This document shows positions 53,776 to 62,860 of a stretch of 64,000 nt of DNA, piece after piece. The DNA comes from Haloferax elongans ATCC BAA-1513 (GTDB lineage: Archaea; Halobacteriota; Halobacteria; Halobacteriales; Haloferacaceae): contig NZ_AOLK01000011.1 of assembly GCF_000336755.1 (NCBI RefSeq), forward strand, positions 98,443-162,442, in the 5' to 3' direction. The notes under the pieces are model-generated. The model saw nothing but the letters and a program-made list of their open reading frames with translations. It did not search any database and was not told the origin of the DNA. Position 1 is the stretch's first letter. Every line of letters starts with the position of its first letter. Position numbers and translations under genes: made by a program.

Positions 53776-55929
53776 CTACTCTGCCGCGCCGCGTGCGGGA
53801 GCGAGGTTCCGTCGCCCACCGAGTGTTACCACGAACAAGATTCCGAGACCGATGCCGTAGGCGGCCATCAGCGGAATCGTCACCATGAACATCGTCGTGA
53901 TGCTCGCGGGCGTGAAGACTGCCGACAGCGAGAGGATGAGGACCGTCACCTCGCGCCAGCGGCTCCGCATCGTCTCGTAGGTGATACCGGCCGTGTTCAG
54001 GAGTATCATCAGAATCGGCACGTCGGCGAGGAGGCCGATACCGGCCGTCGTGAAGAAGATGAGCCAGAAGAAGTTCGTGATGCGGTAGGCGACAATCATG
54101 TTCGCCGCGATGGCGTCCTCGACGAGGAACGTGATGACCGTCGGCGCGATGTAGCTGTAGCCAAGCGCGAAGCCACCGAGGAGTCCGCCGGTGAGCGCGC
54201 CCGTCCACAGGAAGACGCTGCGACGGCGCTGGTGAATGACGTTTCGTTCGCGGAGTGCGGGCCACGCGAAGTACGCAAGCAGCGGGACCGTCGCCATCGC
54301 GGCCAGAATCGTCGAGAACTTCACCTCGAAGATGAGCGCCTCCATCGGGTGGAGGGCGACGACGTTCAGCACCTCTTCGGGCGTCACTGCGGCGGGAAGA
54401 CGGCTGAGGAAGTCCTCGTACACGTCCCGGATACCACCAGTGTAGAGCCAGCCGAACGTGCCCGCGAGGACGAGCATGAACCACCCGACCAGCCAGAACG
54501 CTCGCGAGGTGAGCGACTCGACGATGAACGCGATGTCGGTGTAGTAGCCACCGATATCGTCCTCGTCGGTTTCGCCGTCAGTAAGCTCTGAGAAGAACGC
54601 GCCGCCAGCGCGAGTCGTCCGCTCTTCGAGTTCGCTGGACTCTTCCTCGTCGGATTCGGTGGCCTCTCTGTCGGCCTCCGCCTCGTCGAAGCGGTCGAGG
54701 ATGGCCTGTGCCTTCTCCGTGTCGTCGTCGTCGATAGCGGCGGACGCGAGCGCCATCGCGTCGTCTTCTTCGAGGTCGACGAAGACCTCGGGTGGTGCCG
54801 CGCGGACGCCGTTGGCGTCGAGTGCCGAGAGGTCGAGTTTCGTCGGGTCACCGACGCCGACCTCGGTGCGTTCGAGGCGTTCGATGTCGCGGTAGACGAA
54901 GTACCCGAGGGCGAAGACAAGGCCGACGAGACCGCCAGCGACGACGAACGCACCCAAGACGAGTTGCGACCCGGCGTCGTAGAACACGTAATCGCTGCCC
55001 GCCGCGTCGAGGCTGGCGTTCGCGAGTTCGACGCCGCCGTACTCGTAGAAAGCGTAGACGAGCAGCCCTGCGACCACGCCGATCCCGGCGAGCAGGTTCC
55101 AGTGCGACGTTGCGGTCGACTTGAGGTCCATCTTCTCGCTGCCGCGCTTGGCCGTGACGACGACCTTGGCGAGATAGAGGCTGAAGCCGTAGAGCGAAAT
55201 CACCGGCACGGCCCACATAATCTGCGTGAATGGGTCCGGCGGGGTGAACAACGCGCCGAACGCGAAGATGCCGACGACGGCGTGCCGCCACTTGTCGCGG
55301 AAGGTCTCGTAGCGGACGATTTCGGCGTACGACAGGCCGGTCATCGCCAGCGGAAGTTGGCTGGCGAGACCGAACGAGAGCGTGAGCAGGAAGATGAACT
55401 GTGACCACTTCACGATGGAGTAGGTCGGCGTGAACCCCGCGGAGAAGGCGTTCTTCGCCAGGAATGCGAACGTGAACGGGAAGAACACGAAGTAGCCGTA
55501 GGCGACGCCCGCCGCGAACAACACGACCATCGTCAGGCCGATGAGGACTAGTTTCCACGGCGCGACGGGTGACTTCGGCCACGCGCCGCGGGCTTTCAGC
55601 GCGTCCCTCGCGAAGTAAATAAACGGCGGGAGTGCCATGATGATGCCCACGACGAGCCCGATTTTCGCCTGGAGGAGGATGACGTCGAACGGCGTCTGTG
55701 CGATGATTTCGAGGACTCCCTCGGTTGACGCGTCCATCTGGGCGACCGTGACGCCTTTGAAGAAGTCCCAGACGTACAGTCGGAGGGCGTAGAACGTCCC
55801 CAGAAAGCCGATGAGGAAGACGATGAAGACTTTCTGGAGGTCTTTTTGCGCCGCTCGAAGCATCGCACCCGCGGTCTCACGGCCTGCGGCGAGTGCCTGT
55901 TGGGTGTCGTCGTCGAGGGCGCTGGACAT
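53776..55929 (-). CDS. tatCt: Tandem TatC protein (twin-arginine translocase, TatCt type)
   Basis: 717 residues with two TatC domains in one chain: about 25-300 and 480-705, joined by a charged linker (about 355-450) rich in Glu/Asp. Each domain has the six-helix TatC arrangement and FTPPD-P or FTPAS-type motifs. Haloarchaea carry this fused form, probably with fourteen helices, beside a single TatCo. It moves folded proteins through the membrane, the major secretion route in these cells. Divergent from tatCo. Confidence 0.95.
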   Translation of the reverse strand: MSSALDDDTQQALAAGRETAGAMLRAAQKDLQKVFIVFLIGFLGTFYALRLYVWDFFKGVTVAQMDASTEGVLEIIAQTPFDVILLQAKIGLVVGIIMALPPFIYFARDALKARGAWPKSPVAPWKLVLIGLTMVVLFAAGVAYGYFVFFPFTFAFLAKNAFSAGFTPTYSIVKWSQFIFLLTLSFGLASQLPLAMTGLSYAEIVRYETFRDKWRHAVVGIFAFGALFTPPDPFTQIMWAVPVISLYGFSLYLAKVVVTAKRGSEKMDLKSTATSHWNLLAGIGVVAGLLVYAFYEYGGVELANASLDAAGSDYVFYDAGSQLVLGAFVVAGGLVGLVFALGYFVYRDIERLERTEVGVGDPTKLDLSALDANGVRAAPPEVFVDLEEDDAMALASAAIDDDDTEKAQAILDRFDEAEADREATESDEEESSELEERTTRAGGAFFSELTDGETDEDDIGGYYTDIAFIVESLTSRAFWLVGWFMLVLAGTFGWLYTGGIRDVYEDFLSRLPAAVTPEEVLNVVALHPMEALIFEVKFSTILAAMATVPLLAYFAWPALRERNVIHQRRRSVFLWTGALTGGLLGGFALGYSYIAPTVITFLVEDAIAANMIVAYRITNFFWLIFFTTAGIGLLADVPILMILLNTAGITYETMRSRWREVTVLILSLSAVFTPASITTMFMVTIPLMAAYGIGLGILFVVTLGGRRNLAPARGAAE

Positions 55930-56060
55930 ACCTACGTGGCGAAAGCAGTCTGGCGGTTATCAATCTTTTTCACCGAACCCGTCACAGTCGGGGGTCTCGA
56001 CGCGTTCCGACGGCCCAATCCGAAAAGACCTATAACAAGCCGGAAGCGTAGGTCACCTGA

Positions 56061-57485
56061 ATGGCGGACGAGGCGCGCGACGCGGAACGGTCTCCGGACG
56101 ACGACGAGGCCGACGCGTCGGACGACATCGTCGATGCCGACTCGGAACCTTCGGACGACACAGCCGACGGCGACGGCGAGGAGTCGACGGAAAGCGGGTT
56201 CGTCTACGGCCGCGTGGAATCACGCGACGAGACGGAGAGCGACGCGTCTGACGAGACAGAACGCGGTGCTGTCGCCGAGACCGATGCAGACGCCGAGGCT
56301 GACGTTGACGCCGAAGCTGAACCGGACGCTGACGCCGACGTAGAGGCAGAGTCGGCGTCGGAGTCGGGCTCAGACACTGACGCGGACGACGCTGACGTGG
56401 ACTCTGACTCCGACAGCGACGTGGACACCGAACCGGACGCCGACTCCGATTCGGACGCCGATTCCGAAGACGACGACACGGAGTCGGTCCCGAGCAACGT
56501 GTCTCGGATGGTCCCCGAATCTGAGACAGATTCAGACGCTGAAATCGAGGACGACTCGGGCGACGACATCGAGACGCCCACTGCAATCGACGCGGAAACG
56601 GCTCCCGGCGGTGACGACCCGGTCGATTCGTCCGAACTCCCCTACGCAGAGGGGGACTCGCCGGTGCCGAGCCCCGAAGCCGACAGTCTTGTCGACGACG
56701 GCGTGATGGGCTCCGCGCCCGAGAGCGACCAGGAGATGCCGCTGACCGACCACATCGAGGAGATGATTCGTCGGTTGGCGGTCGTCTTCGCGGTCGCTGG
56801 GACCATCACACTCCTGTTGTTCCCTGGCGCGGACATGCTCAACGCGTACGTCAATACCGGCCTGCCGAGTGCGACGGACGTCATCAACTTCCTCTGGAAC
56901 ACGCACATCCCCTCGGCGGCCGAGATGGCAGACCGTCGCCCGCGCCTCTACGGCCCGCTCGAACTCATCCTCACCAAACTCAAAGTCGCGGGTCTCGCTG
57001 GGACGGTCATCGGGCTTCCGGTGTTCGTCTACGAGACGTATCTGTTCATGCGCCCCGGGCTGTTCCCCAAGGAGCGCAAGTACTACCTCGCGGCTGTCCC
57101 GACGAGCCTCGTCCTCGCTATCATCGGCGTCACGTTCGCTCACTTCGTCGTCCTCCCGGCTATCTTCGCGTACTTCACCTCGTACACTGAGGGGACGGCG
57201 GTCATCGCATTCGGCCTGAAAGAGACGTTCAACCTCATCCTCATCCTGATGGGCTACATGGCAATCGTCTTCCAGATTCCGCTGTTCGTCCAGTTGGCCA
57301 TCATGATGAACTTGGTCACGCGACAGTGGCTCGAAGACCGCCGCCTCCTCTTCTGGGGCGCGTTCCTCGGGCTTGCGTTCCTCGTCAGCCCCGACCCGAC
57401 CGGGATGGCACCAATCATCGTCGGCGCGACGATGATTGTCCTCTTCGAGGGGACGCTCGCGCTCTTACGCTGGACTGGAAACTAA
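56061..57485 (+). CDS. tatCo: TatC protein with a long acidic N-terminal extension (TatCo type)
   Basis: 474 residues. The first ~225 are very acidic Asp/Glu/Ser/Ala low-complexity sequence (repeats such as DADAEADVDAEAEPDADADVE). The six-helix TatC domain follows (about 228-470: PLTDHIEEMIRRLAVVF, SPDPTGMAP). The acidic part is cytoplasmic by topology and may bind TatA, substrate signal peptides or ions; no known domain fits. ACCTATAAC lies about 28 bases upstream. Divergent from tatCt, sharing a 130-base promoter region. Confidence 0.93.
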   Translation: MADEARDAERSPDDDEADASDDIVDADSEPSDDTADGDGEESTESGFVYGRVESRDETESDASDETERGAVAETDADAEADVDAEAEPDADADVEAESASESGSDTDADDADVDSDSDSDVDTEPDADSDSDADSEDDDTESVPSNVSRMVPESETDSDAEIEDDSGDDIETPTAIDAETAPGGDDPVDSSELPYAEGDSPVPSPEADSLVDDGVMGSAPESDQEMPLTDHIEEMIRRLAVVFAVAGTITLLLFPGADMLNAYVNTGLPSATDVINFLWNTHIPSAAEMADRRPRLYGPLELILTKLKVAGLAGTVIGLPVFVYETYLFMRPGLFPKERKYYLAAVPTSLVLAIIGVTFAHFVVLPAIFAYFTSYTEGTAVIAFGLKETFNLILILMGYMAIVFQIPLFVQLAIMMNLVTRQWLEDRRLLFWGAFLGLAFLVSPDPTGMAPIIVGATMIVLFEGTLALLRWTGN

Positions 57486-57510
57486 CCCCCGTCTATCATT
57501 TCCCGCGTTG

Positions 57511-57597
57511 GTGTGGCTCGTCACCTGTTCGAACTGCCAGTCGCTGGAAGACCCCGGCCGTGACTCTTGCCGGGTCTGCGGCGACTCGCTGGACTAA
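57511..57597 (+). CDS. 28-residue zinc-ribbon micro-protein
   Basis: GTG 57511 to TAA 57595-57597 (an in-frame TTG lies one codon before). CSNC (6-9) and CRVC (20-23) form a tiny zinc ribbon: VWLVTCSNCQS ... DSCRVCGDSLD. Only the cysteine pattern and clean frame support it; no promoter is obvious. It sits just after tatCo. Confidence 0.45.
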   Translation: MWLVTCSNCQSLEDPGRDSCRVCGDSLD

Positions 57598-57602
57598 TCT
57601 TT

Positions 57603-58076
57603 TCAGGCTGACTCGGTCGCCTCTCGCTCTTCAGCCTCGACGAGCCCTTCGACGCGTACCTTCAACGCCTCGTTCATCGCTTCGAACCCCTCGCGCGTCT
57701 GGTCGCCGATACGCCAGAGGATAACTCCGGCGAGGATGCCGGAGAACTGTTCTGCGTGTTCGAACCGCGTTCGCTCGCCGCCATCGAGCGATTCGAGGTG
57801 GAACCGATGTTCGCCGTCGAAGAGGCCGGGAACGAGAAGGTGGCCGAGCCACCTGAATTCCCGGTGTTTCTCACAGTGCGTCACGTCGGGTTCGAACACC
57901 GATTCGCGCTCGCCCGGCGGCATGAGATGAACGGTCAGCGTCGCGCCCTCGTTGACTCGGCCCGCGACGCGCATGAAGGGATTCCACTCGTGGTAGTGGT
58001 CGAAACCGACGAGTACGTCCCACACCCGCTCGGGCGGCGCGTCGATTTCGATGCTCGTAGTCAGTTCACGCGTCAT
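57603..58076 (-). CDS. SRPBCC (START/polyketide-cyclase-like) protein
   Basis: 157 residues from ATG 58076. TSIEIDAPPERVWDVLVGFDHYHEWNPFM (about 6-34) is the opening of SRPBCC ligand-binding folds. The C-terminal helix (about 120-150, EGFEAMNEALKVRVEGL) completes the fold. Such proteins hold hydrophobic ligands; the substrate is unknown. Confidence 0.85.
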   Translation of the reverse strand: MTRELTTSIEIDAPPERVWDVLVGFDHYHEWNPFMRVAGRVNEGATLTVHLMPPGERESVFEPDVTHCEKHREFRWLGHLLVPGLFDGEHRFHLESLDGGERTRFEHAEQFSGILAGVILWRIGDQTREGFEAMNEALKVRVEGLVEAEEREATESA

Positions 58077-58150
58077 AGAGACATCTTCGTCGGCCAGCAC
58101 CGTGAATCTCGCGCGGAACGTTCATTGCGGGTGCGACGAGAGACGGAAAC

Positions 58151-58795
58151 ATGGCAACCCTTCTTCTCGCCCGGAGCGGCGAGACGACGTGGTACCGCGA
58201 GGGGCGTGTGCAGGGGTGGGCACCCGTTTCGCTGTCCGACGACGGACGGCGACAAGCAGACGCGCTCGCACGCCACGTCGAACGGGCATACGGCGTCGAC
58301 CGTATCGTCACCTCGGACATCGAACGCGCACGCGAGACGGCACAGTTCGTCGCCGACGCGGTCGGTGTCGAACCAGCGTTCGACCCAGCGTGGCGCGACC
58401 GCGACGCAGGGTCGCTTCAGGGACTCGACGCCAGAGGCGTCTTTGCGAAGTACCCGCAGTACGCGCTCAGAGATGTCGGCGTTCCGGCGACGCGAGAGCG
58501 ACCCCCGAGCGGGGAAAGTCTCGTCGAGGCGCGCCGCCGCGTCGTCACGGCGTTCGATGGACTCGTCGGCTCACTGCACGACGACGAGACGGTCGTGGTC
58601 GTCACCCACGGGACGCCGGTTCGCCTCGTCCTCGGGGCGGTGAAAGAACTCGATACTGTCGATGCGATACTGGCGCAAGAACTCGACCACGGGTGTCTGT
58701 GTGAACTCGACGTCGCAGTCGCGACGGACGACGTGGCCGACGAGCCAACCGTGACTGTCGTCACGGAGAATTTGTCGCAGTTCGACGCGGACTGA
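58151..58795 (+). CDS. Histidine-phosphatase superfamily protein lacking the catalytic histidine
   Basis: 214 residues with the full phosphoglycerate-mutase-like fold: LLLARSGETTW (4-14), SDIERARETA (55-64) and VTHGTP (152-156). The RHG box that carries the phosphorylated histidine reads RSG, with Ser9 in place of His, so normal phosphohistidine chemistry should be lost. The second His (153) is intact. It may be a pseudoenzyme or bind phosphate ligands. Confidence 0.85.
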   Translation: MATLLLARSGETTWYREGRVQGWAPVSLSDDGRRQADALARHVERAYGVDRIVTSDIERARETAQFVADAVGVEPAFDPAWRDRDAGSLQGLDARGVFAKYPQYALRDVGVPATRERPPSGESLVEARRRVVTAFDGLVGSLHDDETVVVVTHGTPVRLVLGAVKELDTVDAILAQELDHGCLCELDVAVATDDVADEPTVTVVTENLSQFDAD

Positions 58796-58812
58796 CGCGG
58801 GTCGCTGGCTGG

Positions 58813-59691
58813 TTACTTTCGCATCGGGTAGTCTTGTGCGAACACGTCGTCGACGAGCAGGTCGTCTTCGTCCTCGTCGGCGGCGGGGCTGACGCTGCCG
58901 GTTCGGTAGCCGTGTAAGTCGAGGGTGACGTGGTCGAAGCCGACATCTTTGATGTGGTCACGGGCGGCGCGCACGAAGTCGGGGTCGAGCGCGTGCTCCA
59001 GTTCGTCTGGGGCGACTTCGATGCGCGCGAGGCCGTCGTGGTCGCGGACGCGGAACTGCTCGAAGCCCCACGTTCGGAGGATGCGTTCTGCCTGCTCGAC
59101 GCGCGAGAGACGTTCTTCGGTCACTTCGAGACCGGTCGGGATACGCGACGAGAGACAGGCCATCGAGGGCTTGTCGGCGACGGAGAGACCGTACTCGTCG
59201 GCGATTTCGCGGACTTCGTCTTTCGTGATGTCGTGTGCGAGAAGCGGTGAGACGACTTCTAACTCTTCGACAGCGCGAAGCCCCGGGCGGTGGCCTTCCC
59301 CGGGGTCCGAGGCGTTCGTTCCGTCACAGACCGTCTCGATGTCGCGCTCGCGGGCGGCCTCGTACATCCGGCCGAGGCGCATCGTCCGGCAGTGGTAACA
59401 CCGGTCGTCGTCGTTCGTCACGAAGTCCGGATTGTCGAGTTCGGAGAATTCGACGACGACGTGTTCGATGCCGATTTCGTCGGCGACGCGCGCCGCGTCT
59501 TCGAGTTCGGCTTCGGGAAGGGTCTCGCTCTTGGCTGTGCAGGCGACCGCGTCCTCGCCGAGGGCGTCGAACGCGAGGGCGGCGACCACACTGGAGTCTA
59601 CGCCGCCGGAGAAGGCGACGAGGGCACTGTCTCGTTCCGCGAGTGCCTCGCGTGCTGCGTCTGCCTTCGCCGCGGCGTCTCGCTCGCTCAT
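58813..59691 (-). CDS. larE: LarE-type ATP-dependent sacrificial sulfur transferase
   Basis: 292 residues from ATG 59691. The PP-loop SGGVDSS (28-34) binds ATP, and MACLSSRIPTG holds the Cys (179) that in LarE supplies the sulfur for the nickel-pincer cofactor. Another CYHC pair (98-101) may bind iron-sulfur. LarE makes the cofactor of lactate racemase; larA, larB and larC are not in the window, so the role here is by family only. Confidence 0.88.
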   Translation of the reverse strand: MSERDAAAKADAAREALAERDSALVAFSGGVDSSVVAALAFDALGEDAVACTAKSETLPEAELEDAARVADEIGIEHVVVEFSELDNPDFVTNDDDRCYHCRTMRLGRMYEAARERDIETVCDGTNASDPGEGHRPGLRAVEELEVVSPLLAHDITKDEVREIADEYGLSVADKPSMACLSSRIPTGLEVTEERLSRVEQAERILRTWGFEQFRVRDHDGLARIEVAPDELEHALDPDFVRAARDHIKDVGFDHVTLDLHGYRTGSVSPAADEDEDDLLVDDVFAQDYPMRK

Positions 59692-59830
59692 GCGCCCTCC
59701 TTCCAAGTCGAGTGGCAAAAGCCCCTCGTCACCGGCGCGCTCGGCCGCAACTTTCCGAATCGGCGCGGAACCCACCGACGGCGGAGACGACGTACCACTT
59801 TTTGTCCCTTGCCGCGATAGGTGCGCCCGA

Positions 59831-61822
59831 ATGGACTTCGAGACCATCCCGGGCGTCGGCGAGAAGACGGCAGCGGCGCTCGCGGAACTCGACGACGCCG
59901 AGCGAGCGCTGACAGACGGCGACGTCGCGGCGCTCGCACGAGCACCGGGGCTGACGGAGGGAAGGGCAGCAGCTATCGCGCGCGGAGCCATCCGCCGCGA
60001 CCACGACGACCCCGGCGGCTTCCTCGCTACCGACCGGGCCTCGGAGTTGTATCGCGACGCACTCGGCCTCTTGCAAGACCGCACGGTCACCGACTACGCC
60101 GAGAAACGACTGGAGACGCTGTTTCCGACAGGCTCCGCCTCGCGCATCGAAGAGGTCCGCGAGTTCGCCCGCGACGCCGCCGACATCGGCCCCGACCCTG
60201 ACGTGCTGGCGGCGCTTTCGGGCGTCGAACCGCTCTCGGACCCGAAACCGCGTCGCGTCCGCGAGCGCTGTCTCGCCACCGCCGACGCCGAGCGCTACGC
60301 CGCGGCGAAGGAGGCGTTTCCCGAACTCTCTATCGAAGTCGTCGAAGACGCGCGCGGTATCGGCGAACTCGCCCGGTCGTACTCGACTGTCATCGTCCTC
60401 GACGAGTCATTCGCGGGCATCGACGTGGACGGCGACGTGCGCGTGCTTCCGGACGCTGCCGAGCGCACACACGAAGTCGTTCCCGAGCGCCTCCTGACGT
60501 TCTTCGCCGAGAACCGCGAGGCGCTCGTCGCCGCGGCCGAGGTTCACGACGCCGCGGGCATCGACCCGCCGTGTGACCTCGACGCGCTCCGCGATGCGCT
60601 CTCTCGTCTCGACGACGACGGAACCATCGTTGGCGACGACGAACTCCAGCGACTCACGGCCGCGGTGGACGACATCGACGCCGCCGTCTCGACCGCGGAA
60701 TCAGTCGCCAACGACCGCCTCCGCGACGTGATTCGCGAGCGCGACGTGACTATCGAAGGGACTGATTTCCTCTCGTTGGTCGAACAGGGCGCGCGCGTCG
60801 ATTCCCTGCTCTCGCGCGAACTCGAAGACGAGTTCGACGAGGCACTCGCGGCCGCGCGCGACCACTTCGTGGAGTCGCTGGGGCTCCGCCCCGGCGAAGC
60901 CGACCTCACGGACCGCGTCTTCCCGGAGAACCCCTCGTTCCCGCTCGAACACGAGGAAGAAGCAGTCAGTCGCCTCCGAACCGAACTCAAGGCCGCCCGC
61001 GACCGCCGCGCCGCGAAACTGAAAGCAGACCTCGCCGCGGACCTCGGCGACCTCCGCGAGCCGGTCGAGACGCTGGTCCGCGACGCGCTCGAACTCGACG
61101 TGCGCCTTGCTATCTCGCGGTTCGCCCGCGACTTCGACTGCGTCTTCCCCGAATTCACAGGCGCTGCGGGCGACGACGGCCTCGGAACCTTCGCCATCGA
61201 AGCCGGGCGCTCACCGCTTCTCGACGTGGATTTCGAGGATGTGGACCCCGTCGATTACGAAGTCTCGGGCGTCACGCTCCTCTCGGGCGTCAACAGCGGT
61301 GGGAAGACATCGACACTCGACCTCGTGGGTCTCGTGGTCGTCCTCGCCCACATGGGGCTTCCCGTCCCCGCGGAGTCGGTTCGTCTCTCGCGCTTTTCCG
61401 AACTCCACTACTACGCCAAGTCGCAGGGGACGCTCGACGCCGGTGCCTTCGAGAGTACGCTTCGAGACTTCGCTGCACTGACTGACGGCGCGGCCGACCG
61501 GCTCGTCCTCGTAGACGAACTGGAGAGTATCACCGAACCCGGTGCGTCGGCGAAGATTATCGCCGGAATCCTCGAAGAACTCGCCGAGCAGGGCGCGGCC
61601 GCCGTGTTCGTCTCCCACCTCGCGGGCGGCATCCGCGAGGCGGCGGACGTTCGGGTCGCAGTGGACGGCATCGAGGCTGTCGGCCTCGAAAACGGCGAAC
61701 TCGTGGTGAATCGCTCGCCCGTCAAGGACCACCTCGCCCGGTCGACCCCGGAACTCATCGTCGAGAAGTTGGCTGGTGACAGCGACGGTGAGTTCTACGA
61801 CCGACTCCTGAAAAAATTCTAA
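59831..61822 (+). CDS. MutS-like DNA repair ATPase with N-terminal HhH motif
   Basis: 663 residues from ATG 59831. An N-terminal helix-hairpin-helix (IPGVGEKTAAALAELDD, 5-21) precedes a long helical core. The MutS ATPase follows: Walker A SGVNSGGKTST near 487-497, Walker B LVLVDELESI near 555-565, and a His switch VFVSHLAGG near 595. It lacks the mismatch-binding domain I of MutS1, so it belongs with the archaeal MutS5/MutS2-like branch, whose function is uncertain. Confidence 0.88.
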   Translation: MDFETIPGVGEKTAAALAELDDAERALTDGDVAALARAPGLTEGRAAAIARGAIRRDHDDPGGFLATDRASELYRDALGLLQDRTVTDYAEKRLETLFPTGSASRIEEVREFARDAADIGPDPDVLAALSGVEPLSDPKPRRVRERCLATADAERYAAAKEAFPELSIEVVEDARGIGELARSYSTVIVLDESFAGIDVDGDVRVLPDAAERTHEVVPERLLTFFAENREALVAAAEVHDAAGIDPPCDLDALRDALSRLDDDGTIVGDDELQRLTAAVDDIDAAVSTAESVANDRLRDVIRERDVTIEGTDFLSLVEQGARVDSLLSRELEDEFDEALAAARDHFVESLGLRPGEADLTDRVFPENPSFPLEHEEEAVSRLRTELKAARDRRAAKLKADLAADLGDLREPVETLVRDALELDVRLAISRFARDFDCVFPEFTGAAGDDGLGTFAIEAGRSPLLDVDFEDVDPVDYEVSGVTLLSGVNSGGKTSTLDLVGLVVVLAHMGLPVPAESVRLSRFSELHYYAKSQGTLDAGAFESTLRDFAALTDGAADRLVLVDELESITEPGASAKIIAGILEELAEQGAAAVFVSHLAGGIREAADVRVAVDGIEAVGLENGELVVNRSPVKDHLARSTPELIVEKLAGDSDGEFYDRLLKKF

Positions 61823-61831
61823 AGTCCGCGT

Positions 61832-62386
61832 TCACTTCTCCGCCTGCCACTCCTCGCGAAGCAGCCCGTACCGAACCAAATCCCGGTAGGCACCGTCGAC
61901 GTACATCAACTTCCGCTGTCTCCCTTCCTTGACGAAGCCGAGCGATTCCAGCAGGCCGCGAGAGGCGTCGTTGAATGCGTACACTCCAGCGCCGATTGCG
62001 GGGGTGTCGTAGGTCCGAAAGGCGTAGTCGATGGCGAGTGAGACGGACTCTTTCCCGTACCCCTCGCCGTGAACGTCGGGAATTAGCCAGTAGCCGAGTT
62101 CCGGGCGCTTGTAGTGGGCGTCGGCGACGCTTATCTGTCCGATTCGCGTGATGTCGTCTTCGTCCGGGTCCGCCGGGTCGGCGTCGGCGGATTCGAGACA
62201 GACGAGAAGCTGGTCCGGCGCGTTGCGGTCGTCCGATATTTCGTACTGCTCGCGGTTCATGACCGGGTTCCCGAGCGTGTACCGAAGTTCGGGATTCGCG
62301 GCCGCCCGCTGGATGAACGGGACGTCTTCGGTTTCGACAGTTCGGAGCGTGACGCGCTCGCCGCTCGTGACAATTGCGCCGGGCAT
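61832..62386 (-). CDS. GNAT family N-acetyltransferase (RimJ/RimL type)
   Basis: 184 residues from ATG 62386. RVTLRTVETEDVPFIQRAAANPELR opens the domain, and GYWLIPDVHGEGYGKESVSLAIDYAF with the acetyl-CoA loop is typical; later IGAGVYAFNDASRGLLESLGF and YVDGAYRDLVRYGLL. RimJ/L-like enzymes acetylate ribosomal-protein N-termini, but many have other substrates. Convergent with the MutS-like gene. Confidence 0.88.
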   Translation of the reverse strand: MPGAIVTSGERVTLRTVETEDVPFIQRAAANPELRYTLGNPVMNREQYEISDDRNAPDQLLVCLESADADPADPDEDDITRIGQISVADAHYKRPELGYWLIPDVHGEGYGKESVSLAIDYAFRTYDTPAIGAGVYAFNDASRGLLESLGFVKEGRQRKLMYVDGAYRDLVRYGLLREEWQAEK

Positions 62387-62445
62387 GGGTGGAGTGCCGA
62401 GGGAGGCGCAATACGCTTTGTGTGTCGTCGCTCCTATCACGCTAC

Positions 62446-62451
62446 TTATAG
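62446..62451 (+). promoter_or_regulatory. TATA box of the 62474 gene
   Basis: TTATAG centred 25 bases before the GTG at 62474. It supports a leaderless GTG start. Confidence 0.55.
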
Positions 62452-62473
62452 TGTTTTAGAGACACATTTGGCC

Positions 62474-62737
62474 GTGCCCTCCGATTCGCTCTCACCCGAA
62501 GAACAGTACGAGATTACCTATCAGGCGACGAAAAACGCCATCTGGGACGTGCTCGGAACAGCGGTGTATCTAGTGTTTCTCATCTTTGCGGTCGCCATTG
62601 CGCTGTTCGCTATCGCATTCCCGGCGATTGGGTCGCTCGCGACTGGAGACGTGAAACCGTTCGTCGTCGGCGTTGCGGTGCTCGGCCTCGCTGTCGTGGG
62701 ATTCGGTTCCTATCGTATCTACCAACTGGTTCAGTAG
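62474..62737 (+). CDS. Two-helix membrane protein, unknown
   Basis: 87 residues from GTG 62474 (VPSDSLSPEEQYEITYQATKNAIWD). A charged N-terminus precedes helices at about 26-52 and 59-82. A TATA element 25 bases upstream supports this start against a longer frame that runs antisense to the GNAT gene. Haloarchaeal small-protein style; no family known. Confidence 0.7.
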   Translation: MPSDSLSPEEQYEITYQATKNAIWDVLGTAVYLVFLIFAVAIALFAIAFPAIGSLATGDVKPFVVGVAVLGLAVVGFGSYRIYQLVQ

Positions 62738-62823
62738 GTAACGTATCGACTCGTCAGTTCCCAGCGAACCGTGGTGACGAGCGCCACGATTACGACGAGA
62801 ATCGACCCGAGCGAGTTCTGCAT
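62731..62823 (-). CDS. Possible 30-residue membrane micro-protein
   Basis: ATG 62823 to TGA 62733-62731, encoding one helix (SILVVIVALVTTVRW) with a short tail. It overlaps the end of the plus-strand gene by seven bases. It is plausible as a single-span micro-protein but unproven. Confidence 0.3.
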   Translation of the reverse strand: MQNSLGSILVVIVALVTTVRWELTSRYVTY

Positions 62824-62860
62824 CACGAATCGTTTTGCACCATCGACGTGACGCCACTGT

